Below are positions 35,659 through 44,625 of a DNA stretch of 64,000 bases, one piece after another. The DNA is taken from the NCBI GenBank assembly GCA_050294475.1, contig JBNKOE010000021.1, positions 288,068 through 352,067 on the forward strand, read 5' to 3'. The DNA comes from Thalassobellus sp050294475. Lineage in GTDB: Bacteria; Bacteroidota; Bacteroidia; Flavobacteriales; Flavobacteriaceae. A program made the position numbers and the translations under genes. Each line of letters opens with the position of its first letter. The first letter of the stretch is position 1. The notes beneath the pieces were generated by a model. The model searched no databases and was not told the DNA's origin. It was given only the letters and a program-made list of their open reading frames with translations.

Positions 35659-36828
35659 ATGAATAGAATATTTGATAATACAGAAATTGCATTTGCTTTG
35701 AAAAGCGATTCTGAATTAGAACGTGCCTATTTTTTATTTAAAATGATATCTATTGAGCCTTTAGTGCGAATAGGTACTGCTGCAACTAATTTTGCAATAA
35801 AAGTGCATTTACCTATCGAAGGATTGATTCGTTCTACTGTTTTTGACCATTTTTGTGGCGGTGTAAATGAAGAAGATTGTTTACCTGTTATAGATAAAAT
35901 GTATCAAAAAGGAGTGAGTTCTGTTTTAGACTATTCAGTTGAAGGAAAAGATGATGAGAATGATTTTGAAACAGCCATGCAAAAGGTTCTTAAAATTATA
36001 GATTTTGCTAAAGAATTAGAATCCATTCCTATTGCCGTTTTTAAACCAACAGGGTTTGGGCGTTTTTATTTATTTGAAAAACTTGGTAGAGGAGAAGTTC
36101 TTAATAGTAAAGAACAAGAAGAATGGAATAAAGTTATTAATCGATTTGATTTAGTATGTAAAAAAGCAAAAGCAAACGACATTGCTATTTTAATTGATGC
36201 AGAAGAAAGTTGGATGCAAGAAGCCGCTGATGATTTGGTTACCGCTATGATGAAGAAGTATAACAAAGAAAAGCCAATAGTGTTTAATACTTTACAAATG
36301 TATAGACATGATAGATTAGCTTTTTTAAAAAAACAATATCTTGAAGCCAAAAAAGAAAACTATTTTTTAGGTTACAAGTTAGTTAGAGGGGCATACATGG
36401 AAAAAGAAAATGAAAGAGCAGAAGAGAAAGGCTATAAATCACCAATATGCAAGAACAAGGCAGCTACTGACGATAATTTTAATCAAGGAATTGAGTATGT
36501 ACTTGATAATTTAGATTGTATGTCTCTATTTGCTGGAACGCATAACGAAGAAAGTTCATATTTGTTAATGCAATTGATGAATGAAAAAGGTATTGCCAAT
36601 AATGATGAACGTGTTTGGTTTGGTCAATTATATGGTATGAGTGATCATATAAGTTATAATTTGGCTGATAAAGGTTATAATGTTGCAAAATACATGCCTT
36701 TTGGACCTGTTAAAGATGTGATGCCTTATTTAATAAGACGAGCAGAGGAAAATACTTCGGTTGCAGGACAAACAGGTAGGGAGTTAGCGCTTATAAAGAA
36801 AGAAAAAATACGCAGAAAACTTAAATAA
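35659..36828 (+). CDS. Proline dehydrogenase
   Basis: A 389-residue stand-alone FAD-dependent proline dehydrogenase that oxidises L-proline to pyrroline-5-carboxylate. Visible motifs are TVFDHFCGG near 60-68, the LIDAEESW segment near 175-182, the conserved YKLVRGAYMEKE block around 244-255, FAGTHNEES and the C-terminal YMPFGPVKDVMPYLIRRAEEN, which gives the substrate-binding Arg pair. There is no fused P5C dehydrogenase as in large PutA. It stands alone, divergent from aroB and convergent with the second sugar transferase. Confidence 0.95.
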   Translation: MNRIFDNTEIAFALKSDSELERAYFLFKMISIEPLVRIGTAATNFAIKVHLPIEGLIRSTVFDHFCGGVNEEDCLPVIDKMYQKGVSSVLDYSVEGKDDENDFETAMQKVLKIIDFAKELESIPIAVFKPTGFGRFYLFEKLGRGEVLNSKEQEEWNKVINRFDLVCKKAKANDIAILIDAEESWMQEAADDLVTAMMKKYNKEKPIVFNTLQMYRHDRLAFLKKQYLEAKKENYFLGYKLVRGAYMEKENERAEEKGYKSPICKNKAATDDNFNQGIEYVLDNLDCMSLFAGTHNEESSYLLMQLMNEKGIANNDERVWFGQLYGMSDHISYNLADKGYNVAKYMPFGPVKDVMPYLIRRAEENTSVAGQTGRELALIKKEKIRRKLK

Positions 36829-36845
36829 GACCAGATTTACGTAAT

Positions 36846-37439
36846 TTATTTTGTTACCACTTTAAGTATTGTAATCAAAATAAGCTTTAAATCGAAAAAA
36901 AAGTTTTGTCGTTTTATATATTCTTTATTGTATTTTAATTTATCAGGAATAATAGTGTTTATATAAAAGTCTTCAGGGTTATTTGCTGCTTTTAAAAGCT
37001 CAACTTCATTTCTATATTTTAAAGATGCAAGTCCAGTAATACCTGGTCTTACGCTAAATATTTTCATATCATCTTTAGTATAAAAATTAACATAATAACG
37101 CAGTTCTGGTCTGGGGCCAACAAAACTCATATCGCCTTTTATAATATTTAAAAGTTGAGGGAATTCGTCAATTTTATAGCGTCTTAAAAAGTAACCCACT
37201 TTTGTTATTCTAGAATCATGATTTCCTAGAGTAAGCAATCCTTCTTTTTCAGATAGCTTACGCATGGTTCTAAATTTAAAAATATTGAAATCTTTATTGT
37301 GTTTACCAACACGTCCTTGAATAAATAAAACAGAACCTTTTGAATCAAGTTTAATTAATAAAGAAATTAGTAATAAAAAAGGTAATAGTAGAAGTAATGC
37401 AATTACAGAGAAAAAAATATCAAAAACACGTTTAAACAT
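36846..37439 (-). CDS. Second initiating sugar-phosphate transferase (PglC-type)
   Basis: A 197-residue monotopic phosphoglycosyl transferase with one N-terminal hydrophobic segment (about 7-29), FKFRTMRK at 54-61, the Asp91-Glu92 pair, GDMSFVGPRPEL at 102-113 and RPGITGLASLKYRNE. It would start a lipid-linked glycan like the paralogue at 516-1121, with which it shares only the core motifs, so the sugar or pathway may differ. It lies outside the main locus. Its ATG overlaps the stop codon of the preceding small membrane protein gene in a TAATG arrangement, so the two are translationally coupled. Confidence 0.9.
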   Translation of the reverse strand: MFKRVFDIFFSVIALLLLLPFLLLISLLIKLDSKGSVLFIQGRVGKHNKDFNIFKFRTMRKLSEKEGLLTLGNHDSRITKVGYFLRRYKIDEFPQLLNIIKGDMSFVGPRPELRYYVNFYTKDDMKIFSVRPGITGLASLKYRNEVELLKAANNPEDFYINTIIPDKLKYNKEYIKRQNFFFDLKLILITILKVVTK

Positions 37440-37816
37440 TATTGCTTTTCAATTTTGATATTAGTTATTGTTGCAGTACTATCACAATTTTGTACTGTTA
37501 AGATTATTTCTTCCTTTTCGTATTTACCTTCAATAATGTAGATGCCGCAAGGTTTTTGTCTTGTTTTGCTTTCAGAAAAATTAACATCACCCTTTTTTAA
37601 AACATAATTTATTTTAGTAGTATCACTTATATAATTTAAAATATAAGATTTCACTTCACTAGTATATTCAATTTTTTTTGAGTTTATATTTTTTAAAACT
37701 CGAGCATCAGGACCGTAGCTACAAGAAGCCTTTTTTCCGTTTAAAAAAAAAGCTAAAATTACTAATCCCATAGAAAATCCACCAAGGTAATAGCCAATTC
37801 GTTGTATTAATTTCAT
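37439..37816 (-). CDS. Conserved small membrane-anchored protein (possibly DUF4258-related)
   Basis: A 125-residue protein with one N-terminal transmembrane segment (IGYYLGGFSMGLVILAFFL, 6-24) and a small polar domain containing CSYGPDARVLKNI and a short beta-rich end (GIYIIEGKYEKEEIILTVQN). The domain may be DUF4258-like, but this is recollection, not a search. The topology places the domain outside or inside depending on the GKKAS boundary. Its stop overlaps the start of the sugar transferase, which suggests a joint function. No enzymatic motif is visible. Confidence 0.7.
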   Translation of the reverse strand: MKLIQRIGYYLGGFSMGLVILAFFLNGKKASCSYGPDARVLKNINSKKIEYTSEVKSYILNYISDTTKINYVLKKGDVNFSESKTRQKPCGIYIIEGKYEKEEIILTVQNCDSTATITNIKIEKQ

Positions 37817-37858
37817 TTAATATTTTTGTTCAGAAGTAATATTGAGTAGACTGTTGAA

Positions 37859-39058
37859 TTAAAAGATAAGAAGATTAATATCACTATAATTTAAATCGAA
37901 CCATTCACCAACAGATTTACTTGTTAAAATTCCGTGGTAAAAATACAACCCATTTTTTAAACCTCTGTCAAATCTAAGAGAATTTTCTATACCGCCGTCT
38001 TCAGCTATTTTTAATAAATAAGGCGTAAAAATATTGCTTATAGAAACTGAAGCAGTTCTTGAATATCTTGCAGGAATATTTGGTACACAATAATGAATTA
38101 CATTGTGTTTTACAAAAGTAGGTTGCTTGTGGGTTGTAACCTCACTAGTTTCAAAACAACCTCCCATATCAATGCTAACATCAATTATAATAGCTCCTTT
38201 TTTCATGCTTTGTACCATTGTGTCAGATACTATAATAGGAGCTCTGTTGTTACCTCTTACAGCCCCTATAACAACATCGCATCTTTTTAAAGCCTTAGTT
38301 AAGTTTTTAGGTTGTAAAGTTGAAGTAAAAAATGGTCTACCCAAATTAGTTTGGATACGTCTTAGTTTTGTTATAGAATTATCAAACACTTTTACGTTAG
38401 CACCTAAACCCATTGAACTTCTTGCTGCAAATTCACCAACGGTTCCTGCGCCAAGTATAACAACTTCAACGGGAGGGACGCCGCTTATATTCCCAAACAT
38501 AAGTCCGTTACCATCTTTATTATCAGATAATAATTCGGCAGCTACTAAAACCGAAGCTGTTCCTGCAATTTCACTTAGTGACCTAACAGCAGGATATGTA
38601 CCATCGGCATCTCTAATAAATTCAAAAGCTAAAGCCGTAATTCGTTTTGAAGCTAAAGCTTCAAAATATTTTTTACTCTGAGTTTTTATTTGCAAAGCAG
38701 AAATTAAAATAGCTTGCGGATTAAGCATTTTTATTTGTTCCATTGTTGGCGGTTCAACCTTAAGTACCATGGGACAAGCAAAAACTTTAGCGGTATCTTT
38801 AGTTATTTCGGCTCCAGCTTCACTATAATCTTTATCACTAAACCGTGCGCCTTCACCAGCGCCAGATTCTAATAACACACGATGACCGTTACTAACAAGT
38901 GCAAATACGGCATCTGGGGTTAAGCAAACACGCTTTTCTTGATAAGCAGTTTCTTTAGGAATCCCAATAAAAAGTTCGCCTTTTCGTTTATAAATTTCAA
39001 GAGTTTCTTCTTGTGGTAAAAGTTGTTGCTTTGTAAAAGGCGAAAGTGGTTTCGACAT
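37859..39058 (-). CDS. ald: Alanine dehydrogenase
   Basis: A 399-residue NAD-dependent enzyme that interconverts L-alanine with pyruvate and ammonia. It has FIGIPKETAYQEKRVCLTP near 31-49, the VEVVILGAGTVGEFAARSS dinucleotide fold and FDNSITKLRRIQ. It belongs to the Bacteroidota branch with an extra N-terminal stretch (PLSPFTKQQLLPQEETLEI) not found in the short 370-residue form. Related enzymes include NAD(P) transhydrogenase alpha, but the length favours alanine dehydrogenase. The gene is divergent from the TonB-dependent-type receptor gene. Confidence 0.92.
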   Translation of the reverse strand: MSKPLSPFTKQQLLPQEETLEIYKRKGELFIGIPKETAYQEKRVCLTPDAVFALVSNGHRVLLESGAGEGARFSDKDYSEAGAEITKDTAKVFACPMVLKVEPPTMEQIKMLNPQAILISALQIKTQSKKYFEALASKRITALAFEFIRDADGTYPAVRSLSEIAGTASVLVAAELLSDNKDGNGLMFGNISGVPPVEVVILGAGTVGEFAARSSMGLGANVKVFDNSITKLRRIQTNLGRPFFTSTLQPKNLTKALKRCDVVIGAVRGNNRAPIIVSDTMVQSMKKGAIIIDVSIDMGGCFETSEVTTHKQPTFVKHNVIHYCVPNIPARYSRTASVSISNIFTPYLLKIAEDGGIENSLRFDRGLKNGLYFYHGILTSKSVGEWFDLNYSDINLLIF

Positions 39059-39206
39059 GTTTGGTAATTTTTAATAAAATTGAAATTACGAATATTTTTT
39101 TGATTTTCTAAAACAGAATTCTATTTATATAATTGATTTTTGATGTGTAAGATATCATTTCAATGATTATATGGGATAACCCCAAGGTATTTTAATATAA
39201 AAGATT

Positions 39207-39214
39207 TAAATTTG
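39207..39214 (+). promoter_or_regulatory. Putative -7 box (TAAATTTG) before the barrel-protein gene
   Basis: TAAATTTG matches TAnnTTTG and lies 17 bases before the ATG at 39232. The upstream -33 element is not clear. Confidence 0.3.
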
Positions 39215-39231
39215 TAAGTACGATTTTATAT

Positions 39232-41664
39232 ATGAGCATTACAAAACTACCTTTTTTAATTTTAATTTTTCTTTCTACACTTTGTTATTCGCAAACTTAT
39301 AGTATAAAAGGGATTTTACACGATGAAAATAGACAACCTTTAGCTTTTGCTAATGCTATTTTAGTAGATTTAGATGATATAAATATTATAAAAGGCACTA
39401 TTACAGATGAGACAGGTAGTTTTGTTCTTGAAAATTTAAAGTCTGGAGATTACATTTTAAAAATAAGTTTTTTAGGTTTTAAAGAATATACAACAAGAGT
39501 TGAGCTTGATAGAGATATTGATTTTGAAACAATAACGCTTAATGAAACACCACAAGAACTTAATGGCGTTACTGTCATTGCAAAACGCCCCGTAGTAAAA
39601 CGCTTGGTTGATAGAATTGTTTTTAATGTTGAAAATTCTACATTATCCAATAATAATGTGTTGGATGTTTTAAAACATACACCTGGAGTTTTAGTTAATA
39701 ATGATAAGATAACCGTTAAGAATACAACTCCAACAGTATATATAAATGATAGAAAAGTACACTTGTCTGCAGAAGAAGTTCAGCAATTACTGGAAGGAAC
39801 TCCTGCAAATAATATTAAATCTATAGAAGTTATAACAAATCCTCCAGCTAAATATGAGGCAGAAGGAGGAGCGGTTATAAATATTATAACAAGTAAAAAT
39901 ATAATAGCAGGTTATAACGGAAGTGTTTTTGGTAATTACAAACAGGGTAGAGAGTTCCCTAAATATTCTCTGGGAACAAGTCATTTTTTTAAAACAAAGA
40001 AATCAAATATTTATATTAACTATAACATAAATCCAAGAAAAGATTTTATAGATAAAAATGAGTTTATAAATTTCATAAACAATGATAATTTGGTGTTTTC
40101 TAGTTGGCAAACGGATTTTAAAGAAACTAAAAAAAAATCTAATCAAAATCTTAATACTAATATTGATTACCAAATTAATGAGAATAATAGTTTGGGATTC
40201 TCTACAAATATTTTGTTAAAACCGAGAGATAATACTAAAACAAATACAACTTCTGAAACTTTAGTATTTGGATCGAATCAAGCTTTAGATTCTATTTTTA
40301 ACACTTCAAATCGTTTAGTCGAAGAAACGGTTAATTTAGCTTTTACTTTAGATTATAAGCATAAATTTAAAAAAGAAGGCGAACTAATAAGTACAAGTTT
40401 GCATCATACTAATTATGATTTTTCAAATTTTCAAGATGTTAAAACAGGCTATTTTTTACCAAAAGCTAATGATTCCTTTAGAGATAATAGGTTTCAAACC
40501 TTTACAAGTCAAAAAATAAAAATTTTTACAAGCCAGGTAGATTATGAATTACCTTTTGATGATTTATCATTTTTTGAGGCAGGGATAAAAATTTCTAATA
40601 TTGATTCAGAAAGTATATTAAATCAGTTTACTTTTGAAAATAACATAAAGATTGAAGATTTTCTGAATTCTGATACATTTTTATATGATGAAACTAACTA
40701 TGCAGCGTATTTAAGTTATGCTAAAGATTGGGAGTCTTGGAGTTTAAAATCTGGACTTAGGGTTGAATATACTAATATTTCAGGGAATTCATTATCTACG
40801 AAAGAAATTAATAAGAATGACTATTTAAAGTTTTTTCCATCATTTCATTTATTAAAAAAAATAAATGAAAATGAATTGTATGTTAATTATAATAGAAGGA
40901 TTTATAGGCCTAGCTATTCTCAATTAAATCCTTTTAAGTATTTTTTTAATGATAGCACTTTTTTATCAGGAGATCCTAATTTAGTACCACAAATAGATGA
41001 TCAGTTTATTATTGGCTATTTATTAAAAAAAGAATATAATTTAGAATTATACTACAGGAATGAATCTAATCCTATTCTCTTAGTTGTATTTCAAGATAAT
41101 GTTAATAATTTAATTAAATATGCTAATACTAATATTGACAGGAGTATCTCTTATGGAATAGACTTTAGTGTTTATAAGAAGTTAACTAATAATTGGGATT
41201 TTAGCTTGGTATCTTCTTTGTTTTATTATGATAATCAATTCAAAGGCTTTGTAAATAATAATATTCTTTTTACTTCAAGTAAATGGACTTCATATTTAAA
41301 ATTAAATAATTATTTTTCTTTTTTTAAAGATAAAAGTTTAAATATAGATTTGTCATATGTTTATATTTCGCCATGGGCAGAAGGGCCTTCAATAGTAAGT
41401 ACGCGTTCTAGTTTAGATGTTTCTATGCGCAAAACACTATGGAATAACAGAGCCTCTCTGAGTATAGGTATAATAGACGCTTTTAATGATTTTAACTTTA
41501 TTGAAACTAGCAGGTATTTAAATCAGGATATTGTAATAAACTCTAGAAAAGAAAATAGATTATTTGTAGTAGGTTTTAATTATAAGTTTGGAAATTATAG
41601 ATTGAATAATAATAAAAAAGATGTTAATGTTATTGAAAGAAACAGAATAACCAATAAGGATTAA
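39232..41664 (+). CDS. TonB-dependent-type outer-membrane beta-barrel protein with carboxypeptidase-like domain
   Basis: An 810-residue outer-membrane protein. A signal peptide (about 1-20, ending LCYSQ) is followed by a carboxypeptidase-regulatory-like domain (IKGILHDENRQPLAFANA), a plug domain (VLDVLKHTPGVLVNNDKITV; IEVITNPPAKYEAEGGAVIN) and a large beta-barrel of the OMP_b-brl_3 type. It probably binds or imports a ligand; no TonB box is obvious and no SusD partner is nearby, so the ligand is unknown. Its 3' end overlaps the next, convergent gene by four bases. Confidence 0.9.
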   Translation: MSITKLPFLILIFLSTLCYSQTYSIKGILHDENRQPLAFANAILVDLDDINIIKGTITDETGSFVLENLKSGDYILKISFLGFKEYTTRVELDRDIDFETITLNETPQELNGVTVIAKRPVVKRLVDRIVFNVENSTLSNNNVLDVLKHTPGVLVNNDKITVKNTTPTVYINDRKVHLSAEEVQQLLEGTPANNIKSIEVITNPPAKYEAEGGAVINIITSKNIIAGYNGSVFGNYKQGREFPKYSLGTSHFFKTKKSNIYINYNINPRKDFIDKNEFINFINNDNLVFSSWQTDFKETKKKSNQNLNTNIDYQINENNSLGFSTNILLKPRDNTKTNTTSETLVFGSNQALDSIFNTSNRLVEETVNLAFTLDYKHKFKKEGELISTSLHHTNYDFSNFQDVKTGYFLPKANDSFRDNRFQTFTSQKIKIFTSQVDYELPFDDLSFFEAGIKISNIDSESILNQFTFENNIKIEDFLNSDTFLYDETNYAAYLSYAKDWESWSLKSGLRVEYTNISGNSLSTKEINKNDYLKFFPSFHLLKKINENELYVNYNRRIYRPSYSQLNPFKYFFNDSTFLSGDPNLVPQIDDQFIIGYLLKKEYNLELYYRNESNPILLVVFQDNVNNLIKYANTNIDRSISYGIDFSVYKKLTNNWDFSLVSSLFYYDNQFKGFVNNNILFTSSKWTSYLKLNNYFSFFKDKSLNIDLSYVYISPWAEGPSIVSTRSSLDVSMRKTLWNNRASLSIGIIDAFNDFNFIETSRYLNQDIVINSRKENRLFVVGFNYKFGNYRLNNNKKDVNVIERNRITNKD

Positions 41665-42188
41665 AAATATTGAGTTATCTTTTCCCAAAAACTTTTTGGT
41701 GACAGCTTCAATTCGTCTTCCAGTTCTTGCATTGATTTATTAGCTTCATTTACAGTATTAAATATTCTAGCTCTAATTAAATAAATTGAAGGTATAATTA
41801 TAGCCATGATAGGTATTAAGTAAATTAGTTGATTACTATCAAGTGATTCCGTGTCTTTATTTAACACTTCAAATATTTGATACGCATACATAGCTATAGG
41901 AACTAATAAGGCATGAAACCACCAATGTCTACAAGTTAAAAACCACAAAAAAAGTAAATATAAAGGCACAATCTTACCTAATAGTACCCAAATAGCTACA
42001 CTTGCACTTGAGTAGTGTACGCTTTTGTAACTAAATAAAAAAGTGTCCCAAACTTCAACGTCTGGGACACTTTCATGTAGATAGAATATATAAGGAGCTA
42101 TAGCTATTAAAGTAGCTATTATGCTTCCTATAACTATACTTCTATTTTCTAACTTGGTTTTTTTTAAGTGCTGGTGCTTCGATTCCAT
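41661..42188 (-). CDS. Hypothetical polytopic membrane protein
   Basis: A 175-residue protein with four predicted transmembrane segments (about 17-36, 60-83, 89-107 and 122-143) and a short cytoplasmic C-terminus (EANKSMQELEDELKLSPKSFWEKI). No known family was recognised. The chosen ATG (42188) lies 47 bases inside the 43-codon gene upstream, in another frame; a later start is possible, but the residues after this Met are already positively charged, as expected before a first helix. It overlaps the barrel-protein gene by four bases at its end. Confidence 0.65.
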   Translation of the reverse strand: MESKHQHLKKTKLENRSIVIGSIIATLIAIAPYIFYLHESVPDVEVWDTFLFSYKSVHYSSASVAIWVLLGKIVPLYLLFLWFLTCRHWWFHALLVPIAMYAYQIFEVLNKDTESLDSNQLIYLIPIMAIIIPSIYLIRARIFNTVNEANKSMQELEDELKLSPKSFWEKITQYF

Positions 42189-42273
42189 TTACGTTATAAG
42201 CGTTTAATGCTTGAGCTGTAAATAACACTCCTCCAAATATTGCTATTGCAATTAAATACTTTTTAGTTTTCAT
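42142..42273 (-). CDS. Small secreted/membrane peptide (43 residues)
   Basis: ATG 42273-42271 opens a frame of 43 codons (MKTKKYLIAIAIFGGVLFTA at the N-terminus) ending at TAG 42142-42144. Residues 1-25 look like a signal peptide with an AQALNA cleavage region, leaving a mature peptide of about 18 residues rich in Lys. It overlaps the start of the 175-residue membrane protein by 47 bases in a different frame. A clear charged-hydrophobic-polar signal layout supports it as real. Function unknown. Confidence 0.55.
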   Translation of the reverse strand: MKTKKYLIAIAIFGGVLFTAQALNAYNVNGIEAPALKKNQVRK

Positions 42274-42431
42274 AATTTTAAGGGATTTTAATTAATTAAT
42301 ACCTCAAAAATAATTACAAACTATCGTGAAGAAATTCGGAAAACGTTAAAATTATGTTAAAAACAATTGATTTTAAAATTTGCCCTGTGGCTTTTCCGTA
42401 AAACTTCAATCTCGGAAGTGTTATATGTCAT

Positions 42432-42878
42432 TTATTTATGTTTTTCAAGCAAATTTGTTTTATTATTTTGGTTAATTTTAAGCTTTAATGTTCTAGAATT
42501 GTCATCATTTAAAACTAAATCAATTCTGTTAAAATGTTCTGGCAGAATATCTGTTACAATATCTGGCCATTCTATAAAGGACCAATGATTTGAATCTAAA
42601 TAATCTTCAATTCCAAAATTATAAGCTTCTTCAATGTCATTTATTCTATATAAATCAAAATGATAAATTTTATCATTCTTTAATTCGTATTCGTTTACAA
42701 TTGAAAATGTAGGACTATTAACTTCGTCATTACTTCCTAAAGCATTAACTATAGATTTTATTAGTGTTGTTTTACCAGACCCCATATCTCCATAGAACAA
42801 TAATATTTTTGAAGTAAGTTTGCTTATTAACTGATTAGCAACATTATCAACTTCATTTAATCTATAACTAATTTCCAA
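42432..42878 (-). CDS. tsaE: tRNA threonylcarbamoyladenosine biosynthesis ATPase TsaE
   Basis: A 148-residue P-loop ATPase. Walker A is GDMGSGKTT at 30-38, followed by SPTFSIVNEY and HFDLYRI, and SFIEWPDIV near the C-terminus, all typical of TsaE. It works with TsaB and TsaD to form t6A37 on ANN-decoding tRNAs. The length is normal. It follows porX by 91 bases on the same strand. Confidence 0.95.
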   Translation of the reverse strand: MEISYRLNEVDNVANQLISKLTSKILLFYGDMGSGKTTLIKSIVNALGSNDEVNSPTFSIVNEYELKNDKIYHFDLYRINDIEEAYNFGIEDYLDSNHWSFIEWPDIVTDILPEHFNRIDLVLNDDNSRTLKLKINQNNKTNLLEKHK

Positions 42879-42969
42879 TGTAAAAAAAATTTATATACAA
42901 TTATATGAATAATTATTGGTTAAACCTAACAAAAAACGCATTTTGTCGATGATTTTTGTCTTTTATGGA

Positions 42970-44523
42970 TTATTTGAGGTTAAAAACTACAAAAGGGATA
43001 ATCATTTCTTCCAAAGAAATGCCTCCATGTTGGTATGTATTTCTAAAATAACTCACATAATGATTGTAGTTATTTGGATAAGCAAAAAACAAATCATTTT
43101 TAGCGAAAATATAAGAACTATTCATTGTAAGCGAGGGTAGATGTATATTCTTTGGGTTTTTTGAAGCTAGCACATCTTTTTTTTCATAGGTTAAACTTTT
43201 ACCAGTTTTGTATCTCAAATTCAAACTAGTATCTCTATCACCAATAACTTTTGATGGATTTTTAACATTAATAGTACCATGATCTGTGGTTAGTATTAGT
43301 TTAAAGCCTAATTGTTGGGCTTGTTGTATCATTTCTAATAAAGGAGAATTTTTAAACCAACTATGTGTTAAAGATCTATATGCTTTATCATTTGATGCCA
43401 ATTCTTTTACTACTTCCATTTCTGTTTTTGCATGAGATAGCATATCAACAAAGTTGTATACAATAACAGTTAAGTCATTATTTTTTAAAGAGTTAAAATT
43501 CTCTACTAATTTTTTGCCAGCTTTTAAGTTTGTGATTTTATGATACTCACAGTTTAAATTAGTTAAGCTTAAGCGTTTTATTTGTGATTCTAAAAACTCG
43601 GCTTCAAAAAGATTTTTTCCTCCTTCATCAGTATCATTTTTCCAATATTCAGGAAATAGTTTTTCCATATCACTTGGCATTAAACCAGAAAAAATGGCAT
43701 TTCTCGCGTATTGAGTTGCAGTTGGTAAGATGCTAAAAAAGGCTTCTTCTTTTTCTTTCTTATAAAAATTATTAATTATTGGTTCAAAAACTTTCCATTG
43801 ATCATATCTTAAATTATCAATTACAACCAGTAACGTAGGTTGTTCTTTATTTAATTCTGGAGCTATTTTTTCTTTAAATAGCGTATGAGACATGATAGGA
43901 GCATCAGTATGAGGTTTGAACCAGTTTTCATAATTTTTTTCTATAAACTTGCCAAACAGAGAGTTTGCCTCATTTTTTTGAGATTCTAGAATTTCAAACA
44001 TGCCAATATCTTCAATATCTTCTAGTTGTAATTCCCAATAAATAAGTTTTTGATATAGAGTAACCCATTCTTCATAAGAATTAACCATAGATAAATCCAT
44101 GGAAATTTTTCTAAATTCTTGTTGGTAGTTAGAAGTTGTTTTTTCAGAAATTAATCTGGAGTGATCTAAATTCTTTTTTAAACTTAAAAGTATTTGGTTG
44201 GGGTTTACAGGTTTTATTAGGTAATCTGCTATTTTGTTACCAATAGCTTCTTCCATAATGTATTCTTCCTCACTTTTGGTTATCATAACTACAGGAAGAT
44301 TACTTTGTTTTTCTTTTATTTCATTTAAGGTTTCTAGACCAGTAAGTCCTGGCATATTTTCATCTAAAAAAACAATATCGAAATTTTCATCATCTAATAT
44401 ATCAATGGCTTCAGAACCACTTTTACATGTTGTAACATTATAATTCTTTTTTTCAAGAAATAAAATATGTGGTTTCAACAAATCTATTTCATCATCAACC
44501 CAAAGTATTTTTATAGTATTCAT
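42970..44523 (-). CDS. porX: Type IX secretion response regulator with PglZ phosphatase domain (PorX)
   Basis: A 517-residue two-domain protein. The receiver domain (1-120) has Asp10/Asp11, the phosphorylation site Asp54 in VFLDENMPG and Lys104 in LIKPVNP. After a helical linker, the alkaline-phosphatase-superfamily PglZ domain (about 210-517) has VVIDNLRYDQW (233-243), LPTATQYARNAIFSG (266-280, Thr candidate nucleophile) and LTTDHGTIN. PorX is known to control type IX secretion genes together with PorY and an ECF sigma factor; its phosphatase acts on cyclic and linear oligonucleotides. This fits with the type IX substrate and PorP/SprF at 60.8-64 kb. It is divergent from the HD-domain gene. 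Confidence 0.93.
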   Translation of the reverse strand: MNTIKILWVDDEIDLLKPHILFLEKKNYNVTTCKSGSEAIDILDDENFDIVFLDENMPGLTGLETLNEIKEKQSNLPVVMITKSEEEYIMEEAIGNKIADYLIKPVNPNQILLSLKKNLDHSRLISEKTTSNYQQEFRKISMDLSMVNSYEEWVTLYQKLIYWELQLEDIEDIGMFEILESQKNEANSLFGKFIEKNYENWFKPHTDAPIMSHTLFKEKIAPELNKEQPTLLVVIDNLRYDQWKVFEPIINNFYKKEKEEAFFSILPTATQYARNAIFSGLMPSDMEKLFPEYWKNDTDEGGKNLFEAEFLESQIKRLSLTNLNCEYHKITNLKAGKKLVENFNSLKNNDLTVIVYNFVDMLSHAKTEMEVVKELASNDKAYRSLTHSWFKNSPLLEMIQQAQQLGFKLILTTDHGTINVKNPSKVIGDRDTSLNLRYKTGKSLTYEKKDVLASKNPKNIHLPSLTMNSSYIFAKNDLFFAYPNNYNHYVSYFRNTYQHGGISLEEMIIPFVVFNLK

Positions 44524-44590
44524 CTAAATGCTTTTTAACTTTTATAGTGTTAGATTTAGTTTTAAGTCTTTTTTTAGACTTCATAATAAT

Positions 44591-44598
44591 TATATTTG
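44591..44598 (+). promoter_or_regulatory. Putative -7 box (TATATTTG) before the HD-domain gene
   Basis: TATATTTG matches TAnnTTTG and lies 27 bases before the TTG start at 44626. A -33 element is not clear. Confidence 0.3.
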
Positions 44599-44625
44599 TG
44601 TTTAATAAACTATAACTATTAAAGT

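Noticed and set aside
38103..38681. A 192-codon frame on the plus strand inside the alanine dehydrogenase gene
   Set aside because: It is antisense to a complete, well-conserved enzyme and its translation shows no domain, signal or start context; it is a shadow frame.
42300..42431. Terminator hairpin between tsaE and the small peptide gene
   Set aside because: The best pairing (CTTC with GAAG, plus a mismatch) is too short and is not followed by a T-run on the minus strand.
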